A DNA stretch of 64,000 nt, from contig NZ_SWCO01000005.1 in NCBI RefSeq assembly GCF_005117025.1, forward strand, positions 1 to 64,000, given 5' to 3'. Position numbers and translations under genes: made by a program. The DNA is from Alteromonas portus (lineage in GTDB: Bacteria; Pseudomonadota; Gammaproteobacteria; Enterobacterales; Alteromonadaceae). A model generated the notes under the pieces. The model was not told where the DNA came from. It did not search any database and saw nothing but the letters and a program-made list of their open reading frames with translations. Below, piece by piece: positions 1 through 9,107 of this stretch (positions within the stretch are counted from its first letter, which is position 1; each line of letters opens with the position of its first letter).

Positions 1-377
<377 letters not shown>

Positions 378-559
378 ACAACGCCCAAGAAGCTTTAGGT
401 TTCTGAGTGTTGTAGACAAGCTAAGCTCTGAAAAATGAGCAGCAAGTAGAGTGAAAAGTAGTTACTCACTGATTGAATTGATATCCAGTTTTCCGATTTG
501 TTAGTTATAAAGCAACGATGATTAAACATGCTCCTGAGAGTACTGTTGGTCCTCCTTGC

Positions 560-593
560 GCAGAAGTCATGATAAAAAGCATCATGATTCTGC
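560..593 (+). other. 23S-5S spacer with pre-5S processing hairpin
   Basis: The 23S-5S spacer (about 378-604) contains no tRNA that I can fold. Just before the 5S gene, GCAGAAGTCATGAT pairs with ATCATGATTCTGC around a 7-base loop, giving a 13-bp stem with one bulged G. Stems in this position of bacterial pre-rRNA are commonly RNase III or RNase E processing sites, and that role is inferred here. A second, weaker stem (ACAAC with GTTGT) lies directly after the 23S end. Confidence 0.6.
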
Positions 594-604
594 ACTAAAA
601 GTTT

Positions 605-723
605 TTCCTGGCAGCCATAGCGATACGGTACCACCTGACTCCATTCCGAACTCAGAAGTGAAACGTATTAGCGCCGATGGTAGTGTGGGGCTTCCCCATG
701 TGAGAGTAGGACACTGCCAGGTC
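605..723 (+). rRNA. rrf: 5S ribosomal RNA
   Basis: This is a complete 5S rRNA. The 5' strand CCTGGCAG pairs with the 3' strand CTGCCAGG to close helix I. Internal conserved blocks include CCGAACTCAGAAGTGAAAC and the GATGGTAGTGTGGGG segment. The length of about 118 nt is normal. It is the last gene of the rrn operon, followed within 10 bases by a strong terminator. The ends are set from the helix I pairing and are accurate to a few bases. Confidence 0.96.
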
Positions 724-731
724 CCATTAAG

Positions 732-758
732 AAAAACCCGCCTAACGGCGGGTTTTTT
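732..758 (+). terminator. rrn operon terminator
   Basis: AACCCGCC and GGCGGGTT form a GC-rich stem around a very short loop, followed by an uninterrupted T run. This is a textbook intrinsic terminator directly after the 5S gene. Confidence 0.93.
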
Positions 759-776
759 GCTTTCTGCAGAAAGAAA

Positions 777-1042
777 AATAATGGGGTCAGAGTACATTAA
801 TCCCCATCACCCCATTATTGTTGCCTAGCTAAACAACACGGGCTTTTATCTCTTTAGAGCATGTAAGAAACAGTTTAACGATACGGTAGATAGGTTCAGA
901 CTGTAGCTTAGGTGCAAGACTTTGAAGTGAGAAGGTAGAATCAGAGTACTTTAAAGCGTTATGGTTAAAAAAGTACTCTGACCCCAATCTTTGAAAAAGT
1001 ACTCTGACCCCAATCTTTGAAATGTACTCTGACCCCATTATT
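777..1042. mobile_element. Degenerate repeat-bounded element, possibly a RAYT-type transposon relic
   Basis: The stretch is bounded by a perfect 22-bp inverted repeat (777-798 and 1021-1042) whose core is GGGGTCAGAGTAC. Inside are a shorter inverted pair (TCAGAGTACTTT at 941-952 and its complement at 970-981) and a tandem repeat. Repeats with this core are, from memory, common beside REP-associated tyrosine transposase genes in Alteromonadales and Shewanella. No intact transposase is present. The reverse-strand frame over 829-1038 encodes only 69 residues, with no HUH motif, and spans the repeats. It is best read as a deletion relic or a non-autonomous copy sitting between the rrn terminator and the acyl-CoA synthetase gene. 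Assignment to a family is inference. Confidence 0.55.
970..1036. repeat. 26-bp tandem repeat, about 2.5 copies
   Basis: AAAGTACTCTGACCCCAATC followed by TTTGA occurs at 970-994 and again at 996-1020, a 26-bp period. A third partial copy, differing by one inserted T (AATGTACTCTGACCCC), runs into the right terminal inverted repeat. Each unit carries the same 13-bp core as the element ends, so the array probably arose by slippage or repeated insertion at the right end. Confidence 0.8.
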
Positions 1043-1048
1043 CGGGGG

Positions 1049-2785
1049 TTATGCTTGTGTTTGTAGGGCTTGCTTTTTCAGCGTTTCTATCATGTGTTCG
1101 CGCATTTTAAACTTCTGAAGCTTGCCTGTTACTGTCATGGGGTACTCTTTCACAACGCTGATGTATTTGGGTACTTTAAAGTAAGCAAGCTTAGATTTCA
1201 GGAAGTCGCGTATTTGCTCTTCATCGATATGTCGGTTTTCTTTTGCTTTAATCCATAGACAAACCTGCTCGCCATATTTGTTGTCTGGGATGCCAAATAC
1301 TGCGGCGTCAGACACATCCTCGTGTTGATATAAGACTTCCTCAATTTCCCGTGGATAAATATTTTCGCCACCGCGAATGATCATGTCCTTTATTCTGCCA
1401 ACTATTGTGACATAACCTTCTTCGTCCATTTCTCCTAAGTCGCCAGAATGAAGCCAACCTTCGTCGTCTATGGTGGCTTTTGTCTTGGCTTCATCGCCCC
1501 AATAACCTTTCATAACACAGTAGCCTCTTGCACAAATCTCACCCGGTTCGCCAATAGCCACCGTATTGCCTTGGGCATCTATGATCTTAACTTCTGTATG
1601 GGGCATGGCCCGCCCCACTGTTTTGACCTGTTTTTCAAATGGAGAGTCAATATCAGTAATATGATTGATAGGGCTGCACTCTGTCTGGCCATAGCCAATG
1701 ACAACTTCGGTCATATGAAATTCACTATGTACCTTTCGCATTAGCTCTTCTGGACAGGTACTACCTGCCATAACGCCGGTTCTTAGTGTTGATAGATCAA
1801 AGCTCTTAAAGTTGGATAGTTCGAGCTCGGCAATAAACATGGTTGGTACACCATGTAATCCGGTGCACTTTTCTTCTTCTACTGTGCGAAGCGTTTGTTC
1901 GGGATCGAAAGACTCCCCAGGAAATACTGCACATGCCCCCGACGCTAAGCAAACTAAGTTGCCTAATACCATTCCGAAACAATGGTAAAGCGGTACGGGA
2001 ATACAAAGTTTGTCTTTGTGTGTGAACCTCATTGCTTGTGACACTAATAAACCGTTGTTTAGAATATTTCGGTGCGTTAACGTGGCGCCTTTAGGATTTC
2101 CTGTGGTGCCGGAGGTAAACTGAATATTGATGTTATCATCCGCACTAAGTTTCGATTCAATGGCCTCCAACTGAGATTGAAGCGCTTCCGTTGGTTCTAT
2201 TCGCAATGCAGAAAAAGCCTGTAATCCGTCTACTGGCTTATCTCCAATTGTGTATACATACTTAAGAGAAGGTAACTTATTAAGCGATAGAGCAGTACTT
2301 GAGGCGATATCCTCATTCTCGTCTATTTTGGGCGCAAGCTCTTTCAACATGGCGACGTAGTTTGACTGCTTGAATGACTGCGCCATGACTAAGTATTTTA
2401 CGGCTACGTTATTAATAGCGAATGCTAATTCATCAGGACGATAGGCAGGATTAAGGCATACCATGATCGCCCCTATTCGAGCTGTCGCCATTTGCACGAT
2501 AGACCATTCGATATTGTTTGGGGACCAAATACCAACACGATCCCCAGGTGCTACACCGTTTGCAAGTAAGCCACAAGCTACGCACTCCACTTCATGCCAA
2601 TACTGCTGATAAGTCCAGCTAACATCTTGGTGCTTTACAATTATTGCTGTGTTATTGCCGTAATTGTCGACAACTTTTTTGAAATATTGGCCAATTGTGA
2701 GCGACGTTAGTTCAGCGTCATCAGGGCCTGAAAACTCACTTTTGTAAAGAGGGGGGACCGAGGTAATTTTAGGTTTTGATTCCAT
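1049..2785 (-). CDS. AMP-binding acyl-CoA synthetase
   Basis: The product is an adenylate-forming ligase that activates a fatty or other carboxylic acid to its acyl-CoA through an acyl-AMP intermediate. It shows the P-loop signature FTSGTTGNPKGATLTHRNIL near residue 225, the GYGQTECSP motif (A5) and the GWLHSGDLGEMDEEGYVTI block (A7/A8). The IKDMIIRGGENIYPREIEEV hinge and the C-terminal catalytic Lys context TVTGKLQKFKMRE are also present. The length, near 578 residues, fits medium/long-chain acyl-CoA synthetases of the AcsF/FadD-like group. A GGAGG sequence lies 9 bases before the chosen ATG, and a GTG one codon upstream is equally possible. The gene stands alone, with the repeat relic immediately downstream. 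The substrate cannot be read from sequence. Confidence 0.93.
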   Translation of the reverse strand: MESKPKITSVPPLYKSEFSGPDDAELTSLTIGQYFKKVVDNYGNNTAIIVKHQDVSWTYQQYWHEVECVACGLLANGVAPGDRVGIWSPNNIEWSIVQMATARIGAIMVCLNPAYRPDELAFAINNVAVKYLVMAQSFKQSNYVAMLKELAPKIDENEDIASSTALSLNKLPSLKYVYTIGDKPVDGLQAFSALRIEPTEALQSQLEAIESKLSADDNINIQFTSGTTGNPKGATLTHRNILNNGLLVSQAMRFTHKDKLCIPVPLYHCFGMVLGNLVCLASGACAVFPGESFDPEQTLRTVEEEKCTGLHGVPTMFIAELELSNFKSFDLSTLRTGVMAGSTCPEELMRKVHSEFHMTEVVIGYGQTECSPINHITDIDSPFEKQVKTVGRAMPHTEVKIIDAQGNTVAIGEPGEICARGYCVMKGYWGDEAKTKATIDDEGWLHSGDLGEMDEEGYVTIVGRIKDMIIRGGENIYPREIEEVLYQHEDVSDAAVFGIPDNKYGEQVCLWIKAKENRHIDEEQIRDFLKSKLAYFKVPKYISVVKEYPMTVTGKLQKFKMREHMIETLKKQALQTQA

Positions 2786-3091
2786 CACATTTTGCCTCCA
2801 TGCGCGTACGCATCTGATATATATGTAAATAATGGCGTTGCCACCACAATTGTTGATTCCATTTATTCAATGAATTGAGTTGTAGTGAATGCTACATACG
2901 CAACGAACAAAACAATTAATTCAATATTTATTAACAATATTGTTGCAATTGAGTTTTGTCGACAAGATGTTAGTCGTATATGGCGCTATCCAACGATGAA
3001 TTTGTGTTATTCGTCGTAAAGCCTGATGAAAGAGTTAAGACTGAATGGGGATGTCACTAATGCTTAGAGAGAAAATTTGATTTATACGATA
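2786..3091. other. Non-coding promoter region
   Basis: This AT-rich intergenic stretch lies upstream of the acyl-CoA synthetase. I see no credible gene. It contains a 12-bp perfect palindrome, AACAATATTGTT (2933-2944), and a shorter ACAATTGT palindrome near 2840. Either could be an operator for the synthetase gene, but I cannot assign a regulator. Confidence 0.4.
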
Positions 3092-3118
3092 TAAAAAAGC
3101 CTCCGACTAAGGAGGCTC
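3092..3118 (-). terminator. Terminator of the EF-hand gene
   Basis: Read on the minus strand, AGCCTCC and GGAGGCT pair around a 6-base loop and are followed by a run of six Ts. It lies 36 bases past the stop codon of the EF-hand gene. Confidence 0.85.
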
Positions 3119-3153
3119 TATAAAAAACTATTTACCCAATGACCGATGGTAGG

Positions 3154-3732
3154 TTATTCAGATTCAATACCTTCAAAATACGCTCGATACTCCATGCGAG
3201 TAACGTAAGAATCGCCATTTTCATCCATCATCTCAAAGTCACCTTCTACATGCGCAACCTTTAGCTCTTCGGCTGTAAGCTTACCGTCGCTGTCTACATC
3301 AATTTTAGTAAACTTGTTATCGGCGGTAGCTGACATCTCAGTGCGAAGCTCTTTATTCTTCTCTGAAATAATCTCACCGTCAGTTTTAGAGAACAGTTCA
3401 GGATTACCTTTTTCCGAAAGCAACGCGTCGTTGGTGCCTTCCGTTTTCACCTGAGTGATAATGTCGTCGCTAAACATCGAAGGTTTTTCATCAACAAACT
3501 TGTTGAATTCAACACGACTAATCATGCTATCGCCATCGGTATCCATTTTTGCACGAAGCTTACTGTCAATAACGCCAGAAGATTCAGAACCGACAATATA
3601 GCCGTTTCCATCTTTATCCATAGCGTTAAACCCCATCGAAATCTTCTCTTCGTGGTGGCCTGCTACTGCTGAAGCAGAAAGTGTTGCAGCAACAATAGCA
3701 CTGGTAATCATACTTAGTTTTGTGATCTTCAT
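3154..3732 (-). CDS. Secreted EF-hand calcium-binding protein
   Basis: The 192-residue protein begins with a signal peptide (MKITKLSMITSAIVAA... ending at AVAG). Four EF-hand-like loops follow: DKDGNGYIVGSE, DTDGDSMISRVE, DVDSDGKLTAEE and DENGDSYVTRME. Each has the Asp/Asn ligands of a calcium loop. Loops one and two form one pair and loops three and four another, separated by about 60 polar residues. This is the calmodulin-like architecture seen in bacterial periplasmic calcium sensors, and the role here is unknown. The start is the ATG preceded by AGGAA seven bases upstream, because the longer frame begins with an unsupported TTG. The gene is monocistronic with its own terminator. Confidence 0.85.
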   Translation of the reverse strand: MKITKLSMITSAIVAATLSASAVAGHHEEKISMGFNAMDKDGNGYIVGSESSGVIDSKLRAKMDTDGDSMISRVEFNKFVDEKPSMFSDDIITQVKTEGTNDALLSEKGNPELFSKTDGEIISEKNKELRTEMSATADNKFTKIDVDSDGKLTAEELKVAHVEGDFEMMDENGDSYVTRMEYRAYFEGIESE

Positions 3733-4031
3733 AATCAAATTCCTTCTGGCTTTTACAGTGACCTTGGGCGCTCAATTGCCCGAACCACTAGGTCCACAGA
3801 TCTCAATATAGGTGTCGGTTGGAAAGAAGTCGCAACCTAACACAGTTAATGACTTACATAGTTTATTATTCATTGAATATGCCAATGCATAACCAATTGA
3901 TTTTTATATTAATTAAAAGCTTAGGTAACGAAATCAATGTTATTGCTATGTTAAATTGTCGCAGTGTTTGCAAGATCTTCATGCATCAAAATGAAGCGAC
4001 CTCATATTTAGATAAGCCCCCGTTAATGACT
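3733..4031. other. Non-coding intergenic region
   Basis: This lies between the 3' end of polB and the start of the EF-hand gene, both on the minus strand. A 74-codon plus-strand frame crosses it but has no ribosome binding site and no protein-like composition. I see no clear terminator for polB here. Confidence 0.4.
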
Positions 4032-6401
4032 TTAAAACAATGAAAGCTGGTCGTTTGCAATCGTCTCAAAACTTAGGCCGATAAGGGGCAAGATGCTATC
4101 TGCAATGGGTTGAATTTGTTTTTCGATATAATGGTCATATAGAAGGGGAGCTGCGGCTGTTTCGACAGTTTGAGGGCCTTGCACTGTGATGACGTAGGCA
4201 ATGGTAGTATTAGACTGGTAGCGAAGAGGTAACCCTTGTTCTTTATATTGCTCGTCTGCTAAGCGGGCTGCTTTTACGTGAGGAGGTAGTGACTTTGTAT
4301 AAGATGATAAAGGCTTTCGAAGCCGCTTTTTATAGATCAAAGCGTGGTCCATTTCACCTGCTTTTATAGCGGCTATGGTGCTATTTATGTAGTCTTCGAC
4401 AGGCTGTCCGGTAAACACTTTTTTATATAGCTCGTACTGAAAGGTTTTAGCAAGCACCGTCCAATCAGAACGGACATTCTCTAAGCCTTTGAAGACAAGT
4501 TCACCACCTTTCATTCCAGCGTAACGTTTTTTGCTGCCCTCAGAAGAACCTCGGATAGTTGGCATAAAGAACGTAGAAAAGTGAGATTCAAACTCAATTT
4601 CTAGGTGGCAATCAATGTCGAATTGACTTTTTAGTAACTCAGTCCACTTCTTATTAATAATGCTAGCAAGCTTGCGTCCAGTTTCTGAGGGCGAACCCAG
4701 TGCATTATTCCCTTCTACATGAACAAATGTTGAGTCGGTATCGCCGTAAATAACCGTGTAGCCAAGTTCTTCAATCCAACCCGCTGTAGTTTGCATGATC
4801 TCATGACCCCGCAAAGTGATAGAGCTAGCCAGGCGAGGATCGTAAAAGGGGCAACCACCGCTACCAAGGACACCATAGAAGGAATTCATTAAAATTTTGA
4901 TGGCCTGAGAGCGCGGTGCGTCTTTCTGTTTTTTGGCCTCGTCGCGCTGAAGCCATAGGTTTTCAATGATGGAAGGTAGAAAATGAGACTCGCGACTAAA
5001 TACTGCACCTTTAAATCCTTCTATTGCCTTATCAGGAGATTTAAGCCCCTCTGCAAGTCCTAACGGATCGATTTTAAATGTGCGGATAATGGAAGGGTAA
5101 AGGCTTTTAAAATCGAGGACTAGAACGTCTTTATATAAGCCAGGTTGCGAACGCATCACATAACCACCAGGACTAGCCAAACCTCCATTTTCAGGTCTTA
5201 CTCCCGCTACATAAGATTTGCGGTGTAGCTTGGGTAAATACACATTTAAAAACGCGGCCACTGAACCGCCGGGGCGGCTCATATCTAAGCCTGTAAGAAT
5301 ACTACGCAGCGCCAAAAAATCGATAAATTGGGTTTTATCCTGAATGCGGTTGACCAGTTCCGTGTCTTTAAAGTTATAGTTAGCGAGTGCAACGGGGTCG
5401 CTATGATAAAGATGTTTGATCGCTTCAAGTTTGTCGGCAGCTTGAATAAGCTTATTCTCACCAAGCAGTTCTTCAGAAACGTGATCGAGCGAGAACGACT
5501 CAAATTGATAGGTCATTGTTTTTAACGCCTCGATACCATCAATCACGCATCGTCCTGGCACATCAACAAGGGTCTGATCTTCCCACTGTCTTACGGAAGC
5601 TTCTCGGCCGTGGCGGCCAATGGCATAATTAAGCGAATTCGCCTTTGCGCGGCGTTCAAGTACCGCCATATCGAACTGCTTAACGTTCCAGCCTAAAATA
5701 ATATCTGGGTCGTAAGATGTCAGATACGAAAAAAATGCCTCTAGCAGCGCCTTTTCGGACTCAACGGTGATAAGTTCATATGCGCTGCTTTTTTCTCCTT
5801 GCAATGATTGCCCAACAAAACGTGGCGGGGATAAAAGCAGCACAACGTTAAGTCCTTCGCCAGCTAACGCAATGCTAAAGAGTTCTTCATGCTCATTGCA
5901 TTCGATGTCTATGCTTAGCGATGTAAACGTGGTTCTGAATTGACAGGGTCTGACTTGCGCATTTTCTATAACGACCTCTGAGGAATTATCGAAATTTTGC
6001 GGGGCCAGAAATTCCACTGCGCCATACACAAAGCGCTCCATTAAATAGCGATCGGCAACGCGAATATCGGCTTCGTATAATACAACACTGCGTTGCTGGG
6101 CATGCTGGCGAAGCAGGTGCATGTGCGACTCAGTTGCAGTTTTCACCGTTGCAACAGGCACTTGCTCCAATGTGTGAAATCCGTCCTCTGAAATACTGAT
6201 CTTTGCTGGAATACTTTCGGCTATTTTGCGTAAATCATTTGCGTGATCGATTGATACAAAGCACGTGGGGTTTTGGGGTGAAGAAATTAACCTAACGGTA
6301 TTACCAGGCGTTTTAACCCACAACTCAACATACACCTTGCCTCGCCGGGTAAACGTACTTTTATTGAGTATAAACCCTTGCTGTATTGTTGAGGCTGACA
6401 T
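4032..6401 (-). CDS. polB: DNA polymerase II (family B)
   Basis: The product is a family B DNA polymerase with a 3'-5' proofreading exonuclease, which in E. coli acts in replication restart and damage bypass. The exonuclease motifs are visible as LSIDIECNEHEELFSIALAG (Exo I) and DPDIILGWNVKQFDMAVLE (Exo II). Polymerase motifs are DFKSLYPSIIRTFKIDPLGL (A), KILMNSFYGVLGSGG (B) and YGDTDSTFV (C), followed by KKRYAGMKGGELVFKGLE. The length of 789 residues matches Pol II. The last six residues, DQLSLF, form a beta-clamp binding motif, as at the end of E. coli Pol II. I did not find a convincing LexA box upstream, so SOS control is not shown. It is a single gene facing away from the metallo-hydrolase gene. 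Confidence 0.96.
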   Translation of the reverse strand: MSASTIQQGFILNKSTFTRRGKVYVELWVKTPGNTVRLISSPQNPTCFVSIDHANDLRKIAESIPAKISISEDGFHTLEQVPVATVKTATESHMHLLRQHAQQRSVVLYEADIRVADRYLMERFVYGAVEFLAPQNFDNSSEVVIENAQVRPCQFRTTFTSLSIDIECNEHEELFSIALAGEGLNVVLLLSPPRFVGQSLQGEKSSAYELITVESEKALLEAFFSYLTSYDPDIILGWNVKQFDMAVLERRAKANSLNYAIGRHGREASVRQWEDQTLVDVPGRCVIDGIEALKTMTYQFESFSLDHVSEELLGENKLIQAADKLEAIKHLYHSDPVALANYNFKDTELVNRIQDKTQFIDFLALRSILTGLDMSRPGGSVAAFLNVYLPKLHRKSYVAGVRPENGGLASPGGYVMRSQPGLYKDVLVLDFKSLYPSIIRTFKIDPLGLAEGLKSPDKAIEGFKGAVFSRESHFLPSIIENLWLQRDEAKKQKDAPRSQAIKILMNSFYGVLGSGGCPFYDPRLASSITLRGHEIMQTTAGWIEELGYTVIYGDTDSTFVHVEGNNALGSPSETGRKLASIINKKWTELLKSQFDIDCHLEIEFESHFSTFFMPTIRGSSEGSKKRYAGMKGGELVFKGLENVRSDWTVLAKTFQYELYKKVFTGQPVEDYINSTIAAIKAGEMDHALIYKKRLRKPLSSYTKSLPPHVKAARLADEQYKEQGLPLRYQSNTTIAYVITVQGPQTVETAAAPLLYDHYIEKQIQPIADSILPLIGLSFETIANDQLSLF

Positions 6402-6679
6402 GAATCTAATTTACTGACCGGTTTTCTAAAAGTTATTGTTTCTTTAAATCGCCTCATAGGCGTTTGCGTTGTATAAGCTCGCAATGCTCATATCCATTCA
6501 ACTATTAGCATTAAGTCGCTAAAAAGCGCGCTACAACAGTACGCGAGAAACTGCAGCAGGCTTAGTATAACGTTTGTTATCACCAACTCATATAGATCTC
6601 TATTCGGCAGATATGTTTGTTTTTGTAAGCTGGGCGAGTTAGAACGACAATAGTGCAAGTTAGATAAGGTGAGGGCGAT

Positions 6680-7711
6680 ATGGAATATCTATTCGATAAA
6701 CAGGTAGAGCCGGGCGAGCTTATAGAAGTGGCCGATGGTGTGCTTTGGTTAACAATGCCGCTTCCATTTGAACTTGACCACATAAATTTATATTTGATCC
6801 GCGGCGAAGGAGGCTGGGTGGTCATTGATACTGGCATAGGAACGTCAACCACCAAGGCGCTTTGGGAGCGAATATTTAAGCAAATAGACGGGCCGATTGT
6901 TGGTGTTATTGTTACGCACTTGCACCCAGACCATGTGGGGTTAGCGGGCTGGATAGCCGATACATATAAAGTCCCCTTTTATATGTCTCAAACCGAGTAT
7001 TTTACCGCCCGGGCGTTTTCTGCAGGGAGAAATGGCGCTACTAACGAACGGGATGTGCAGTATTACCAGCGAGCAGGGTTAGATGGATCCATGATCGCAG
7101 CACTTACTTCTGGCGAGGGCAATGGCTATAGCAGCGTTGTTTCACCACTACCCATTAGCTACACCCGTCTAAAACATGGCATGACGCTAGCGCTTGGTGA
7201 TAATGAGTGGCAAATCATCATTGGGCGCGGCCACTCTCCCGAGCACGCCTGCCTCTATAATGCACAAAAAAATATACTCATTTCAGGCGATCATATTTTG
7301 CCGATAATCACCCCTAACATTGGCGCCTATTCAACAGAGCCTGACGCCAACACCCTAGGCGATTACCTCAGTACTCTGCCGCAATTTAAAAGCTTGCCAA
7401 AAGATACAACAGTGTTACCGGCCCACAAGCTTCCCTTTATCGGTCTGCATGAGCGGGTAGATGCGCTTATTGCCCATCATCACGAGCACTTAAAAGCACT
7501 ATTAAAAGCGTGCGAACAACCTCAAACGGTCGTAGAGCTACTGCCGGTTATGTTTAAGCGCAAGCTCTCGAGTCGTAACATGGTTTTTGCCGTTGCAGAG
7601 TGCTTGTCACATCTTAATTACTTGCTTAACCAAGAGGTTATTTCGCGAACGCTAGACAGCAAGGGGGTGTATACATTTAGAGCCTGTGAAGAAAAAAAGC
7701 TGGCTTGTTAG
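6680..7711 (+). CDS. MBL-fold metallo-hydrolase (LACTB2-like)
   Basis: This is a metallo-beta-lactamase superfamily hydrolase of 343 residues. The HxHxDH zinc motif THLHPDHVGLAG is at residues 79-90. Further metal ligands lie in GRGHSPEHAC (about 180) and SGDHILPIITPNIG (about 203). After the catalytic domain the chain continues about 90 residues with a helical tail resembling the winged-helix domain of the LACTB2-like group. That group includes nucleases and thioesterases, so the substrate is not defined. AGGG lies five bases before the ATG. The gene faces away from polB across a 278-bp gap and converges on the kinase operon. No signal peptide is seen, so it should be cytoplasmic. Confidence 0.85.
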   Translation: MEYLFDKQVEPGELIEVADGVLWLTMPLPFELDHINLYLIRGEGGWVVIDTGIGTSTTKALWERIFKQIDGPIVGVIVTHLHPDHVGLAGWIADTYKVPFYMSQTEYFTARAFSAGRNGATNERDVQYYQRAGLDGSMIAALTSGEGNGYSSVVSPLPISYTRLKHGMTLALGDNEWQIIIGRGHSPEHACLYNAQKNILISGDHILPIITPNIGAYSTEPDANTLGDYLSTLPQFKSLPKDTTVLPAHKLPFIGLHERVDALIAHHHEHLKALLKACEQPQTVVELLPVMFKRKLSSRNMVFAVAECLSHLNYLLNQEVISRTLDSKGVYTFRACEEKKLAC

Positions 7712-7787
7712 TTCATTCATAAAGCATATAAACTGAGTAAGGGTTATCTATTGTCCGCTCTGTACTGCGCACAAAGAGTAACGGTTT

Positions 7788-9107
7788 CTAGGCCGTTTGA
7801 GGGTTTTCCGCTTCGTTCTTCTCACTACCTTCGTCAGTAGATGCCGCAGCGATGGGCTGTTTGGGTATAGTAATTTCTACTACGGTTCCTTTTGCTTCTT
7901 TACTGCTAATCGATATTTTACCCTGATGTTGTTCTATAGCAGTGTAAGCTACAGAAAGGCCCAGTCCTTGGCCTTGCCCTTCGGGCTTTGTAGTAAAGAA
8001 GGGTTCAAAAACGCGCTTGAGATGTTTTGTAGGAATACCGCAACCCGAGTCCAGTATTTTAATAGTCACCAACTGGGGGGAATCGATAACCGTAAGCTTA
8101 ATGAAACCCTTATCTTCTATGGCCTGCGCTGCATTTATCATGACGTTCATAAGCGCCTGCTTCAGCGGCCCAGGGTTCCCCATTACTTCCACTTTCTCAT
8201 GCTTACATTCAAACTTATACTGAGGCGCGCTGTACTGGGCGGAAATAAGCGTTATCAACTGGTGACACACGGCGCAGATATCAACTATCTGCACGCCTTC
8301 AGTGGTCTCCAGCGAAAAGTTTTTAAGGTTTTCGACAATATCTTTTACACGGGTAAGACCGTCAGTAGACTCGGCGATGAGCTCAGTAATATCGTCCTTC
8401 AACAAGTCGTAGTGATTAGACTCAAACAGTGCGTCGACCTGCTCTTTAAGCTCGTCGGTGAAGAGTTCAAGTTGTCCTTGAACGCCATCGCATATCGCAA
8501 TAAGGTGTGAAGCATATTGCCCTAGGGTATTGAGATTAGCGTTCACAAAACCGATAGGGTTATTAATTTCGTGAGCGATACCTGCTGCGAGCTGCCCGGT
8601 GGAGGCCATTTTCTCAGCTTGAATAAGCTGGCTTTGCGCGGTATCCAGCTTGCGAATTAGCTTCCTTTGCGCTTCGTGTTCTTTTTTTAGCGCTTCGGAA
8701 AGCTTTTGCTGAGCTCTAAAGTAACTCGCCTGGGCGGTAACATCTTGCAGAAAAATACACGCCAGCTTTTGCCCTGTTTTTTTGTCTTTAATGGGCAAAA
8801 TCTCCATATTCTGGTACATCTGGGTTTCTTCACCGGTTATGGGGCGAGAGCTTTTGAAGGGGAAGATATGTGGTCGTTGCTCCCAATAGCTAAAGCTGGG
8901 ATGCTGCAGCACAAATACTGATTTCAGTCTTCGTTTGAGAAATTTGCCTTGGCCTTGAAACAATTCAACCACAGGCGTTTCTTTGTAGCAGTCGCGCATA
9001 TTGTGAGGAAGGCGATCTAAAAAGAAGTCGTTCAGGTAAACGACGTTGAAGTTCTCATCAACTATTCCAATTCCGACAGGCAATTTACCTACCAGTTGTT
9101 CAAACAT
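7788..9107 (-). CDS. PAS sensor histidine kinase
   Basis: This cytoplasmic histidine kinase has 439 residues and no membrane segment. An N-terminal PAS domain spans about 1-125, followed by a coiled-coil linker. The phosphoacceptor H179 lies in GQLAAGIAHEINNPIGFVNA. The ATPase domain has the N box around NVMINAAQAIED, the G1 box LDSGCGIP, and EPFFTTKPEGQGQGLGLSVA. The HEINNP form of the H box is typical of the HisKA family seen in NtrB-like and hybrid kinases. It is the last gene of a three-gene operon and shares one base with the CheC-like gene. Its likely partner is the single-domain regulator two genes upstream. The signal sensed by the PAS domain is unknown. Confidence 0.9.
   Translation of the reverse strand: MFEQLVGKLPVGIGIVDENFNVVYLNDFFLDRLPHNMRDCYKETPVVELFQGQGKFLKRRLKSVFVLQHPSFSYWEQRPHIFPFKSSRPITGEETQMYQNMEILPIKDKKTGQKLACIFLQDVTAQASYFRAQQKLSEALKKEHEAQRKLIRKLDTAQSQLIQAEKMASTGQLAAGIAHEINNPIGFVNANLNTLGQYASHLIAICDGVQGQLELFTDELKEQVDALFESNHYDLLKDDITELIAESTDGLTRVKDIVENLKNFSLETTEGVQIVDICAVCHQLITLISAQYSAPQYKFECKHEKVEVMGNPGPLKQALMNVMINAAQAIEDKGFIKLTVIDSPQLVTIKILDSGCGIPTKHLKRVFEPFFTTKPEGQGQGLGLSVAYTAIEQHQGKISISSKEAKGTVVEITIPKQPIAAASTDEGSEKNEAENPQTA

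Noticed and set aside
378..559. Possible tRNA in the 23S-5S spacer
   Set aside because: No cloverleaf or T-loop consensus could be found. Only processing-type stems are visible.
556..828. Open frame over the 5S gene
   Set aside because: It lies across the 5S rRNA and its terminator, so it is not a protein gene.
829..1038. 69-residue minus-strand frame inside the repeat relic
   Set aside because: It is built partly from the repeat units and has no start signal or known motif.
3819..4043. 74-residue plus-strand frame before polB
   Set aside because: No SD, AT-biased composition, and overlap with the end of polB on the other strand.
6402..6679. LexA box for polB
   Set aside because: No CTGT-N8-ACAG arrangement was found in the upstream region, so SOS control is not claimed.
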